Assembly (NCBI GenBank): GCA_017510985.1
Contig: JAFWLR010000005.1
Location: 1-32,200, forward strand
Reading direction: 5' to 3'
DNA from: Candidatus Saccharimonadota bacterium
Lineage (GTDB): Bacteria > Patescibacteriota > Saccharimonadia > Saccharimonadales > Saccharimonadaceae
Length of the DNA stretch: 32,200 bases
Shown: piece after piece, positions 23,307 through 30,864 of the stretch
How the letters are laid out: every line of letters starts with the position of its first letter
How positions within the stretch are numbered: position 1 is the first letter of the stretch
The notes under the pieces: model-generated
Told to the model about the DNA's origin: nothing
Database searches by the model: none
What the model saw: only the letters and a program-made list of their open reading frames with translations
Position numbers and translations under genes: made by a program

Positions 23307-24480
23307 TTTTACTACTTACCTCCCTACTAGTATAACACGAAAGTTGTAAAACGAGGCCAATTGCAAAGGCGATAAAGATCATACTGGTACCACCATAAGA
23401 AAGAAGTGGTAAAGTAATACCGGTAACAGGCACGAGGCCGGTCATAGCCATAATGTTAACTACCACTTGGGCTAGAGTCCAAGAAAAAATCCCGACAATA
23501 AGCATTCTGCCTTCACTGTCTTGGGTATATTCGGCAACTTTGACCATTCTGAGCAAAAGGGCGGCAAAAACGGCGATGATTAAAAATAGCCCGACAAAAC
23601 CGAAAGTTTCACCCATCACAGCAAAGACGGAGTCGTTGATGGACTCGGGTAAATAACCAGTGGCTTGGACGGAATTACCGATACCCACGCCAAAAAAACC
23701 GCCCACGCCGATAGCAAGCATAGCATTATCTACGTGATAAGTGGCATCAGAACTCTCCCCGCCGGTGAGAGTAGTGACCCAAGCGTCTACCCGTTCCATC
23801 CGGTGGCCAGAAAAAGCCACTGCACCGACGGCGCCAACTAAAATAATAGCAAGCATAATGAGATACTGACTGGCTGGAACACCGGAAATTAAGAGCATAC
23901 CAAGAACAATGGCAATTAAAGCTACGCCGGTACCAAGGTCACCTTGGCCTACTACCACAAGGGCCAAGGATATGCCGCAAATAATTATTAGAGGCAACCA
24001 AAATTCTTTAAATTTGCCGATGACACCTTCTTGTTGCTTGCGGGTAAGAAAATCGGCGAGATAGATAACAAGAGCTAGCTTCAAAACTTCGGCGGGCTGA
24101 AAATTGATACCGCCAATATCAAACCAACGACATTCGCCGAGTTCGCATTTGACGATACCGGAACTTTGCCCACCAGAAACGAGAGCCAAAAACCACAGCA
24201 AAGCTGAGAGAGTGAGGGCAATAATTATAAATGGCTTGGCGACTTTTTTGATATATTTATAAGGAATCCACTTGAAAGCGGCAAAAAAAGCGAGAAGAGC
24301 GAGGGCGACCGAGCGGAGCTGACCCCAAAAGAAATAGTTGGAATCGTAATCTGTGCCGTAAGTGGAATTTAGAACATTGGCACGCATGGGACCGATGGCG
24401 TAGATCACAATTAACCCGAGCGCCATCAGGCCTAGAGTAGCAAAGAGGATGATTAAATCGGATTTGTGTTTGCGGTTCAT
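23239..24480 (-). CDS. ftsW: FtsW septal peptidoglycan polymerase (SEDS)
   Basis: 413 residues with about ten membrane segments. It polymerises lipid II together with FtsI at the septum. Motifs typical of SEDS proteins are present: WFDIGGINFQPAEVLKLA, GQGDLGTGVALIAI, NDSVFAVMGETFGFVGL and PLLSYGGTSM. The name FtsW over RodA rests on its place between mraY and murG. I chose ATG 24480 because AAGGAG lies 7 nt upstream and the conserved part begins there; the ORF is open for 47 more codons, which overlap the end of mraY. The basic C-terminal tail (SSRRGQRGAHYTSRRRSA) is encoded over the start of murG in another frame. Confidence 0.93.
   Translation of the reverse strand: MNRKHKSDLIILFATLGLMALGLIVIYAIGPMRANVLNSTYGTDYDSNYFFWGQLRSVALALLAFFAAFKWIPYKYIKKVAKPFIIIALTLSALLWFLALVSGGQSSGIVKCELGECRWFDIGGINFQPAEVLKLALVIYLADFLTRKQQEGVIGKFKEFWLPLIIICGISLALVVVGQGDLGTGVALIAIVLGMLLISGVPASQYLIMLAIILVGAVGAVAFSGHRMERVDAWVTTLTGGESSDATYHVDNAMLAIGVGGFFGVGIGNSVQATGYLPESINDSVFAVMGETFGFVGLFLIIAVFAALLLRMVKVAEYTQDSEGRMLIVGIFSWTLAQVVVNIMAMTGLVPVTGITLPLLSYGGTSMIFIAFAIGLVLQLSCYTSREVSSKNEDISSRRGQRGAHYTSRRRSA
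23329..23337 (-). promoter_or_regulatory. Internal promoter for murG within ftsW
   Basis: Minus strand TGTTATACT, TATACT at 23334-23329, predicted start near 23322, 16 nt before the murG ATG, leaving GGAGGT in the leader. The 13 bases CGTGTTATACTAG (23339-23327) are identical to the candidate dprA promoter. Confidence 0.45.
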
Positions 24481-24529
24481 TTTAAGCTCCTTGGGGCAGT
24501 CGTCCGTCGGTGTAGCCCACCTAAAGTCA

Positions 24530-25558
24530 TCATATTGCGCCTCCGGTGGCGGCGAAAAAGACGCCCATGATAGCACAGACACCGGCAACAATCCAGAAGC
24601 GCATGACAATTTTGGCTTCACCCCAGCCTTTAGCCTCTAAATGGTGGTGTAATGGGGCTGAGATAAACAATTTATGATGAAAGAATTTTTTCCAGAAAAG
24701 CTGAAGGAGGCTAGAGCCGGCTTCAATCACAAAAGGTAAACCAATCACTGGTAAAAGCAGGAATGAATTAGTCATCATGGCTACTACGCCTAGCCCAGCG
24801 CCTAGAGCAAAAGAGCCGGTGTCGCCCATCATAAAACGGGCAGGCGGCACATTGAACCAAATGTAGCTAAGAAGCCAGCCGACGACGGTAAGACAGAAGC
24901 CGAAGAGTAAAATATTGCCCTGAAAGAGCGCAATAACACCAAAGGCCCCATAAGCCATCATGGCGAGACCACCAGATAGACCGTCTAGGCCATCAGAAAT
25001 ATTAACCGCGTTGCTTGTAGCTACCACAGCAAAAGCAAAGATTAAAATCATACCGACTACACCAATTTCCAAATCGCCAAAGAACGGGATAAGCATAGTG
25101 GTCCAGCCGAGTTTGACAGCAAAGAACCAACCAAGTACTACACCTACAATGGTGATAAGAATAAATTTAACCGGGCCACGCAGTCCTGCTGCGCCACGTC
25201 CAGAACCAAAAATGTTAATCACGTCGTCTATAACACCTACCAAAGCCCCGCCAAGAAAGCCGACTAGCGGTAGCCAAGTCTGTCCGCGGTCTAGATTAAA
25301 AGCCCAAGTAACTACCGTAACAGCTACTACACCGATTAGTCCGGCCATGGTAGGAAAAACATGTTTGAATTTGTGGGCATGAAGCTTACGCATGACGGGT
25401 AAATCTTTGCCATCTACGGTTTCAGTTTTTTGCTTTTTCCAAAATTTGTATTTGTAAGCAAAATGGGTGTAGAAGGGGGTGAGAGCCATCGAGATTAAGA
25501 ATCCCGCTAAAGCTAGTAATAATCCGTGAAATAGTTCGTCGCTAATAATCGGTAACAT
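24530..25558 (-). CDS. mraY: MraY, phospho-MurNAc-pentapeptide transferase
   Basis: Makes lipid I from UDP-MurNAc-pentapeptide and undecaprenyl phosphate. It is a polytopic membrane protein of 342 residues. Conserved motifs: MRKLHAHKFKHVFPTMAGL near the N-terminus, GVIDD (Asp pair about residue 110), AVNISDGLDGLSGG, ARFMMGDTGSFALG, and SAPLHHHLEAKGW with the histidine cluster. NISDG replaces the common NLTDG. AAAGGA precedes ATG 25558. It lies 11 nt after ftsI, so it belongs to the same transcript. Confidence 0.95.
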   Translation of the reverse strand: MLPIISDELFHGLLLALAGFLISMALTPFYTHFAYKYKFWKKQKTETVDGKDLPVMRKLHAHKFKHVFPTMAGLIGVVAVTVVTWAFNLDRGQTWLPLVGFLGGALVGVIDDVINIFGSGRGAAGLRGPVKFILITIVGVVLGWFFAVKLGWTTMLIPFFGDLEIGVVGMILIFAFAVVATSNAVNISDGLDGLSGGLAMMAYGAFGVIALFQGNILLFGFCLTVVGWLLSYIWFNVPPARFMMGDTGSFALGAGLGVVAMMTNSFLLLPVIGLPFVIEAGSSLLQLFWKKFFHHKLFISAPLHHHLEAKGWGEAKIVMRFWIVAGVCAIMGVFFAATGGAI

Positions 25559-25569
25559 TTTTGATCCTT

Positions 25570-27429
25570 TTATATCCTCGGTTTAATCTTTAAATAATCT
25601 ATTAAATAGTTGGAGAGAGTATTAAACAAATCCATGGCGTCGCCACTGCCAATGCTTTGACCCTCCCCCCACATTTTAACCATTATTACGTATTTTGGCA
25701 ACTCCCCACTTGGCCCGACAAAGCCAATATAGGAGCCGACTAGTTGGGCAAAAGTATCGTCGTAGGCGCCGTTAACAATAACTTGGGCGGTACCAGATTT
25801 GCCGCCAATGTCGTAGCCGGGGCGGTCGGTGCCATCGGCAACTTTGTAACCGCGATTATTAATGAGCATAGCGCGCATAGCGGCAGAAGTTTCTTCAGTG
25901 AGGATCTGGTCGGATACTTTACTCTCGACGGGTTCTGTCACACTTTTTCCCCCTATTTCGCTTTCGTTTAATGAGGATACCTCTCCAAGTTTATTGATCG
26001 TTGATGTATCATTTAATGGTACAATCTTGTCATCTTCCAATACTCCCTTCACAATTGTCGGGGTATGCCAAGTGCCACCATTAACTACGGCAGAAAAGGC
26101 AGACGCAGTCTGAACCATGGTGATACCAAGGTTTTGACCAAATGTCATGTTAGCATAGGTGGAATCACGGCCCCAGCCTTCGTTGGGGTCTTCGATATAA
26201 CCCTCAGCCTCAATTAGCTCGATGCCAGTGATTTGGCCCAAGCGGAACTTGTTGTGATAGTAATCGTAGAGTTTTTCCCTGCCCTGCTGAGTAATCCTAG
26301 TGGGGTCGCCACCGAGCAAGCGAAGAGCCTGAATAGAACCAGTATTAAGGGACCAGTAGAGGGCAGTCTTCATATTAATAGTGCCATAGAGTATACTACG
26401 CTGTTCGGCATTTTCGATTTTCCAGCCATCTACGGTGGTATAATGTTCATTGAAATAGGTGGTGTCGGCAGTCATTTTGCCTTCGTTGACGGCGGCGGCA
26501 AAGGTGAAAGATTTGCAAATAGAAGCTGGCTCGTAGGGAACCTCGGTGGTATAGTTAACAAAAGCGGCGGCATCGGTGACTTTGTCATAGTGGGCGGGGT
26601 CGTAATTAGGAAGATTTGCCATAGCGAGAACCTCACCATTATTGGGATCCATGATTAAAACCGAGGCGTTGGTGGCGGCGGTGGAGTCGATGGCGGCTTG
26701 AGCGCGCTCTTCGACACCGTATTCTAGACCACGATCCACGGAAAGTATAATGTTTTCACCGTCCTTAGATGGAATTTTGATGTTTTCGTCGCCAATAGAA
26801 AGAGCGACTTTATTGACATCGGCGGTAGCTTTAATGAGGCCATCCTCGCCAGCTAGTTGCTTATCAAGTGAGCCTTCCGTACCATATTGCCCCACTCCAT
26901 CATCATTAACAAAACCGAGCAGCCCAGAGGCCAAAGTACCTTCGGGATAAACACGTTGGTTGATTTTTTTCAGCCAAATGGCTGGGGTGCCCGAATCGGC
27001 AATTTGTTGAGCGGTTTCGCGGGGGATGTTTTTAGCTACAACAGAATAGCGTAAACCTTCGGTATTATAAACTTCGTCTAAATCAGCAACGACATAATCT
27101 TTAGCATATTGGTCAATCACTTGCTCGATATCTTCTTTTTTGGTGACAGTGGGATCGATGACGATTTCGTAGGTAGTTTGATTGAGAACAACGGCTACCG
27201 GCTGGTCATGGTCCATCATATAGATTTCGCCACGTTTAGCAGTAATAGTTTCGAGAATCGTATGCTGCTCGCTGGCTTTGGCTACCCAGTTGCCATGTTC
27301 GAGGATTTGAATAAAAAAGAGCCTTAGTAAAATAATCCCAAGTAAAACGAGGACTATAGTGCGCAAAATTTTGAGCCGGCGGCGAGAAGGGTCGGTAATA
27401 GTGTGAGGTTGGTAATTATTCTGTGGCAT
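25570..27429 (-). CDS. ftsI: FtsI-type penicillin-binding protein (class B)
   Basis: Septal transpeptidase paired with FtsW. 619 residues: basic N-terminus, membrane anchor (IVLVLLGIILLRLFFIQIL), a pedestal domain with KRGEIYMMD, then the transpeptidase domain. Active-site motifs are SICK (Ser303, Lys306) in PYEPASICKSF, SLN (360-362) and KSGT (544-547) in GGKSGTAQV. Most class B enzymes have EPGSTFK here; Cys next to the catalytic Lys is unusual. The start overlaps the end of the ftsL-like gene by 14 bp, suggesting translational coupling. A Ser/Thr/Glu-rich insertion lies at about residues 465-510. Confidence 0.93.
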   Translation of the reverse strand: MPQNNYQPHTITDPSRRRLKILRTIVLVLLGIILLRLFFIQILEHGNWVAKASEQHTILETITAKRGEIYMMDHDQPVAVVLNQTTYEIVIDPTVTKKEDIEQVIDQYAKDYVVADLDEVYNTEGLRYSVVAKNIPRETAQQIADSGTPAIWLKKINQRVYPEGTLASGLLGFVNDDGVGQYGTEGSLDKQLAGEDGLIKATADVNKVALSIGDENIKIPSKDGENIILSVDRGLEYGVEERAQAAIDSTAATNASVLIMDPNNGEVLAMANLPNYDPAHYDKVTDAAAFVNYTTEVPYEPASICKSFTFAAAVNEGKMTADTTYFNEHYTTVDGWKIENAEQRSILYGTINMKTALYWSLNTGSIQALRLLGGDPTRITQQGREKLYDYYHNKFRLGQITGIELIEAEGYIEDPNEGWGRDSTYANMTFGQNLGITMVQTASAFSAVVNGGTWHTPTIVKGVLEDDKIVPLNDTSTINKLGEVSSLNESEIGGKSVTEPVESKVSDQILTEETSAAMRAMLINNRGYKVADGTDRPGYDIGGKSGTAQVIVNGAYDDTFAQLVGSYIGFVGPSGELPKYVIMVKMWGEGQSIGSGDAMDLFNTLSNYLIDYLKIKPRI

Positions 27430-27772
27430 AGCCAGTTACCATGGCGTCTTCCATGTTGGCAGCGACGGTACTGTTTTTGGCAGCTGCGACAGAGGTGAGA
27501 CGTGCTTTTTCTACTGCGAGGTCTTCTTTTTCGGCGTTCATTTCAGTAATTTCGGTTTCGACGGAAGATAATTCATAGTCAAAACTGGTGGCTTTAGTGC
27601 CCTCAGCTACATAGATCAAACCAAAAACTAGGGTGAGCATACCTACAATCACAATTTGCGAAATGGAGCCGAGACTGCGCTTAGTATGGCGGATGGTATT
27701 ACGGTTACGGGCAAAGCTAGTGGTAGTGTTGAAATTGGCGCCGCGTCTTGATACATAGGTTTGATTCATCAT
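27416..27772 (-). CDS. ftsL: FtsL-like division protein
   Basis: 118 residues. A short basic cytoplasmic part (RNRNTIRHTKR), one membrane segment (ISQIVIVGMLTLVFGLIYVA) and a coiled-coil-like region (VETEITEMNAEKEDLAVEKARL). This is the FtsL/DivIC layout, and its place between rsmH and ftsI is where FtsL is expected; the sequence alone would not settle it. Two adjacent Met codons start the frame, with GAGG about 11 nt upstream. It is separated from rsmH by a 363-base spacer that holds a 21-codon ORF and strong hairpins. Confidence 0.75.
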   Translation of the reverse strand: MMNQTYVSRRGANFNTTTSFARNRNTIRHTKRSLGSISQIVIVGMLTLVFGLIYVAEGTKATSFDYELSSVETEITEMNAEKEDLAVEKARLTSVAAAKNSTVAANMEDAMVTGYATE

Positions 27773-27863
27773 TTTTGGTTTTTCCTCGCTTGATGTTTAT
27801 GTTGATGTTTAATATTTTTGTTTTTTCACATTTTTGATAGCTTATGATCTTTGGTCTCTTAGT

Positions 27864-28026
27864 CCGGGGGCTTTTACAAGCAGAGCTATAAGTGACTTAT
27901 AAAAGCTTGCCCGGGAAGGTCATACACTTCACACTCTCTGTGAAACTCTAAATTGGTTTTGGTAGGCCTTAATTGGCCCAAGTACGCTTTATCCTGGAAC
28001 CCAGAGCGGATTTAGACCCGCTCTGG
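27864..28026 (-). promoter_or_regulatory. Structured spacer between rsmH and ftsL
   Basis: Hairpins seen: CCAGAGCGG/CCGCTCTGG (28001-28009 with 28018-28026, perfect 9 bp), GGCC/GGCC around 27965-27978, TTCACA/TGTGAA (27928-27933 with 27939-27944), and a compound stem CCGGG/CCCGG (27864-27868 with 27910-27914) enclosing GCTTTTA/TAAAAGC or alternatively TATAAGT/ACTTATA. I see no promoter for a separate RNA on either strand, so it is probably part of the dcw mRNA. Known riboswitch families were not recognised. Confidence 0.5.
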
Positions 28027-28036
28027 TAAGGTAGGA

Positions 28037-28102
28037 CTAAAGGAAATGAACCTTGACTGTTTGTTTGCGAGATTTATTCGCAACTACGATTTGTTTTGGC
28101 AT
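28037..28102 (-). CDS. Short ORF (21 residues) with strong ribosome site
   Basis: ATG at 28102 is preceded by AAGGAGGG (28113-28106), the best Shine-Dalgarno near the dcw cluster. The peptide begins MPKQIVVANK and ends VKVHFL before a TAG; it is basic, with no membrane segment. It starts 34 nt after the rsmH stop and is followed directly by a perfect 9-bp hairpin. It may be a leader peptide controlling ftsL and later genes, or a small protein of its own. The function is unknown. Confidence 0.5.
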   Translation of the reverse strand: MPKQIVVANKSRKQTVKVHFL

Positions 28103-28135
28103 ATTGCCCTCCTTTTTTTAGTGTTTTTATTTTTA

Positions 28136-29014
28136 TCAATTCCGCTTTCTTGCAAGACGCAACTTAGCACTGCGCGAACGCGGGTTGATAACTAACTCCT
28201 CACTCTCTGCAGTGATGGGCTTTTTGTTGATGATTTTAAGAGGCGATTCTTCGCCATAGCTACTGGCCTCTTTGAAAAAATCTTTAACGAGCCGATCTTC
28301 TAGACTATGGAAGGTGATGATACCCAGGCGACCATTTTGATTAAGTAGTTTAGGGAGAAGCGGGAGAGTTTTCTCAATCTGCTCGAGCTCACCATTAACT
28401 GCTATCCTAATCGCTTGGAAAACTTGAGTGGCGGGATGGGTCTTGGAATAACCGTGGATCCTAGTCCGAATTAGCTCGGCTAATTCTACGGTAGTTCTAA
28501 GGGGGCGATGGTGCACAATGACCCGTGCAAACATATGAGCGCGACCGGATGGGATTTCGCCGTATTTGATCAGAATCTCGGCTAATTCCCTCTCGCTGGC
28601 ATGGTTAACGATGTCAGCAGCAGTCTTGCTTTGCCTTCTATCCATCCGCATATCTAGAGGGCCATCGTTTTTGAACGAAAAACCCCTGTTTTCCATATCT
28701 AGCTGCGGAGATGAAACTCCAAAATCCGCGAGTATAATATCAAAAGCCTTTCCACACTGTAAAAGCTGTAGCACCGCACTATAAAAGTCTGTGTTTATGA
28801 TAGTAGTTGTCGGCGGGAACTCCTGCGCTAAATATTCGGCAGCGAATTCGTCGCGATCCACTAAAACTGCACTTTTATAATTCCGTGTCACATCCAAAAT
28901 ACTTCTAGCATGACCACCATAGCCAGCGGTTAAATCTAAATATGATTCGTGCAGCTGTGGGTTTAATCCTGCTAGGACTTCTGATAATAATACGGGGATA
29001 TGTAGTTTCTCCAT
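28136..29014 (-). CDS. rsmH: RsmH (MraW), 16S rRNA C1402 N4-methyltransferase
   Basis: SAM-dependent methylation of C1402 of 16S rRNA. 292 residues. HIPVLLSEVLAGL opens the protein, LDLTAGYGGHA is the SAM-binding loop, then ILADFGVSSPQLD, RGFSFKNDGPLDMRMD, THPATQVFQAIRIAVNGEL, ITFHSLEDRLVKDFF and the tail NPRSRSAKLRLARK. All are family signatures. ATG 29014 fits the conserved start; the frame is open for six more codons. It is the first gene of the dcw cluster. mraZ, which usually precedes it, is absent from the window. Confidence 0.96.
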   Translation of the reverse strand: MEKLHIPVLLSEVLAGLNPQLHESYLDLTAGYGGHARSILDVTRNYKSAVLVDRDEFAAEYLAQEFPPTTTIINTDFYSAVLQLLQCGKAFDIILADFGVSSPQLDMENRGFSFKNDGPLDMRMDRRQSKTAADIVNHASERELAEILIKYGEIPSGRAHMFARVIVHHRPLRTTVELAELIRTRIHGYSKTHPATQVFQAIRIAVNGELEQIEKTLPLLPKLLNQNGRLGIITFHSLEDRLVKDFFKEASSYGEESPLKIINKKPITAESEELVINPRSRSAKLRLARKRN

Positions 29015-29023
29015 GTATATATT

Positions 29024-29029
29024 ATTATA
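29024..29029 (-). promoter_or_regulatory. -10 box of rsmH and the dcw operon
   Basis: Minus strand TATAAT (29029-29024), with TG directly before it, and nine bases before the rsmH ATG. The expected leader is only about two nt, nearly leaderless, and no Shine-Dalgarno is present. Confidence 0.5.
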
Positions 29030-29047
29030 CACTATTTTTTACTTTGC

Positions 29048-29295
29048 TTGAGACCGTTCAACCAGAAACTACGGCGGGTTTGTTTCTGCTTTGATTTTTG
29101 TTTGGCACAATATAGTCACCACGATTCTGACCCACGCTGGGTGGATTTCATAATCATGGCCGTTGAGAGACTTATTGTGTAATAGACCATATAGAGTTTT
29201 ATTGGGAGGTGTGTTTGAGGAAGGTACGCACGATTGTTTTGACGCATCTCGCTTTAATTTAATGCGCGTCGTAGCTCCTAGTTGGTCGGTCTCAA
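29048..29295. repeat. 248-bp imperfect palindrome upstream of the dcw cluster
   Basis: Arms of 29 bases, 29048-29076 and 29267-29295, match at most positions; the outermost nine (TTGAGACCG/CGGTCTCAA) and an inner CTACG/CGTAG are perfect. The interior contains a further hairpin near 29241-29270. No gene is supported here. It lies upstream of the rsmH -10, so it would not be in that transcript. Confidence 0.55.
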
Positions 29296-29376
29296 ACTTT
29301 TTTAATGTACGAACTTCTTGTTTGTTTAGCGTTTTTGTTGTTTGATTCGCTTAAATCTAGTTTATGATATTTTCAC

Positions 29377-29398
29377 AAAAAAAGCAAGAGCTTTTTTT
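29377..29398. terminator. Bidirectional A/T terminator hairpin
   Basis: AAAAAAAGC (29377-29385), loop AAGA, GCTTTTTTT (29390-29398). Perfect 9 bp; each strand ends in seven T's. Confidence 0.6.
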
Positions 29399-29507
29399 AA
29401 CTTTTTTTAGTTTGAGTTTTGCACCGTTGTGGAAAACTTCTCTGTTATTTTCCCGAACAAAGTTGGTTGCACTCCTTCCCTTTTTGTGTTGTAATAACCG
29501 AACAGTT

Positions 29508-29691
29508 GGGGTCCGAACCATAATTTTCGTGAGCCACTTCGCTGCACGCCAGGAAAGTTTTTGTAAATTTTTTAACGGAAATTACTCGTGTCTCACGGCT
29601 GTCTTCACGGTTCGCACGAGATAATTTCCTAAAATTTACAAAAACTTTCTTGGGTTTGCTCTAACCTCACGAAAATTAGGTTATGGACCCC
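29508..29691. repeat. 184-bp nested palindrome before the KwaB-like gene
   Basis: Three nested complementary arm pairs: 29508-29533 with 29666-29691; 29551-29571 with 29631-29650 (AAAGTTTTTGTAAATTTT); and 29577-29590 with 29615-29629 (GGAAATTACTCGTG, one bulge). It ends six bases before the extended -10 of the next gene. Confidence 0.65.
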
Positions 29692-29698
29692 TTCGGTA

Positions 29699-29723
29699 TG
29701 ATATAATAAAGAAAATAAGGAGG
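29699..29723 (+). promoter_or_regulatory. Extended -10 and ribosome site of the KwaB-like gene
   Basis: TGATATAAT at 29699-29707, predicted start near 29714, then AAGGAGG at 29717-29723, four bases before the ATG. Unlike several neighbours this gene has a Shine-Dalgarno leader. Confidence 0.6.
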
Positions 29724-29727
29724 AAAA

Positions 29728-30699
29728 ATGGAAGAATTTGATGTGTTCTTGTGGGCGAACGAGGTGGATGAAGTGAAGAATAATGTCTCAGCGGAATTGT
29801 TTTTGTTTAATAAAAATTATACGCCGTATAAGATCAAATATTCAGATAAACTGGCAGGGGCAGTGAAATCGATGTTTATGAATGAAGCGGTAAAATATAT
29901 TATTGAGGAAGCGGAAAAGGGACTAGAGTGTCGCGAGTACGAAAGAGCGGATGGTGAGGATAAAGTAATTTATCGTACTTCCCTTTCTAAAGTGGGGCGA
30001 GCAGAGACTCTGATTCATTTGATTGAAAATGAGTACAAGGACATAGATTATTTTAATGAAAATGAGTATGACTTTAAGAAAGTAAAGGGGATTATTGCTA
30101 AGTTTACTTATCCGGGCGAAACTGGAATGAAGACTTTTTATATTGCCAAGATTTTGCCGGCGTCATCGGCGCTGAAAGGGACTTCGTCGTGGGAGATTAA
30201 CGGAGAGAGCTTTGAGCCATTTTCGGCGGAAATTGCTCTCAAAATGCCAGAGGATAACCAAGTGGCGATTGTGGATGGAGTGATTGTAGTCTTTAACCAG
30301 GCAAAGTTTGAAAATTTGTTCCAATATGATTACAAATCACAGGTAATTGCAGAGGCAAAAGCAAAGGAGCTGGCCGAGAAATACAAGTTGTCGTTTGCGG
30401 AGGGACTAACTTTGGACGGGTTGCTAGCGGACAAGAAGCCGATTTTAAAGAAGGTGCAAGCGATGGATATTGCAGAGGAAATGCCACAAGATAAATTGCT
30501 AAATTATGCAGACGAGATGCAGCTGGAGCTAATGACGGATGATGATGGCTCGATCATTATTATGGATGATAAGGATCTGACGATGTTTGTGAATTTGCTC
30601 AACGAAGATTATTACGTGTCGCCAGTAAATGGCAAAAGATACGAAATTAAATCTAAAAAATTACTCGGTGAACCGGATGGTGAACCACCGAGAGGGTAA
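29728..30699 (+). CDS. DUF4868 (KwaB-like) protein, possible phage defence
   Basis: 323 residues, soluble, acidic. The order of elements fits DUF4868, the family of KwaB from the Kiwa anti-phage system: an N-terminal alpha/beta part, a central strand-rich part (KTFYIAKILPA), VAIVDGVIVVFNQAKFENLFQYD in the middle, a helical stretch, then NLLNEDYYVSPVNGKRYEIKSKKLL, which resembles the conserved C-terminal element. The length matches KwaB. Its usual partner, the membrane protein KwaA, is not encoded next to it: upstream is a palindromic spacer and downstream a convergent CYTH gene. So it is either an orphan KwaB-like protein or a relative with another role. Family assignment is from memory of the pattern and is moderate. 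Confidence 0.6.
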   Translation: MEEFDVFLWANEVDEVKNNVSAELFLFNKNYTPYKIKYSDKLAGAVKSMFMNEAVKYIIEEAEKGLECREYERADGEDKVIYRTSLSKVGRAETLIHLIENEYKDIDYFNENEYDFKKVKGIIAKFTYPGETGMKTFYIAKILPASSALKGTSSWEINGESFEPFSAEIALKMPEDNQVAIVDGVIVVFNQAKFENLFQYDYKSQVIAEAKAKELAEKYKLSFAEGLTLDGLLADKKPILKKVQAMDIAEEMPQDKLLNYADEMQLELMTDDDGSIIIMDDKDLTMFVNLLNEDYYVSPVNGKRYEIKSKKLLGEPDGEPPRG

Positions 30700-30703
30700 A
30701 TTG

Positions 30704-30864
30704 TTGAATTGCTAACTTATTTTCGTTCGTGGTTCGCTCGCGTCATGTTAATTTTTGCTATATTTCGCTCAGTCCTAAACTTATAATCTACGTCTAGGAC
30801 GAGGAAATACCGCAAAAATTAACTTGGCTCGCTCAAACGAACTCAAATTAAGTTTGCAATTCAA
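30704..30864. repeat. 161-bp palindrome between convergent genes
   Basis: Outer arms 30704-30719 with 30849-30864; GTTAATTTTTGC at 30747-30758 with its perfect complement 30812-30823; TATTTC/GAAATA; CTCAGTCCTA/TAGGACGAG (30768-30777 with 30795-30803). GTTCGCTCG and GCTCGCTC motifs lie in the arms. It overlaps the last codons of the CYTH gene. Probably a bidirectional terminator. Confidence 0.65.

Noticed and set aside
27864-28102. tmRNA with a tag ORF between rsmH and ftsL
   Set aside because: The ORF has its own ATG and Shine-Dalgarno, ends without the usual Ala-rich tag, and no tRNA-like domain is visible.
29163-29345. 60-codon plus-strand ORF upstream of the dcw cluster
   Set aside because: Overlaps the 248-bp palindrome, no ribosome site or family pattern.
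29364-29624. 86-codon plus-strand ORF
   Set aside because: Phe-rich low-complexity translation over a terminator and the arms of a palindrome; no ribosome site.
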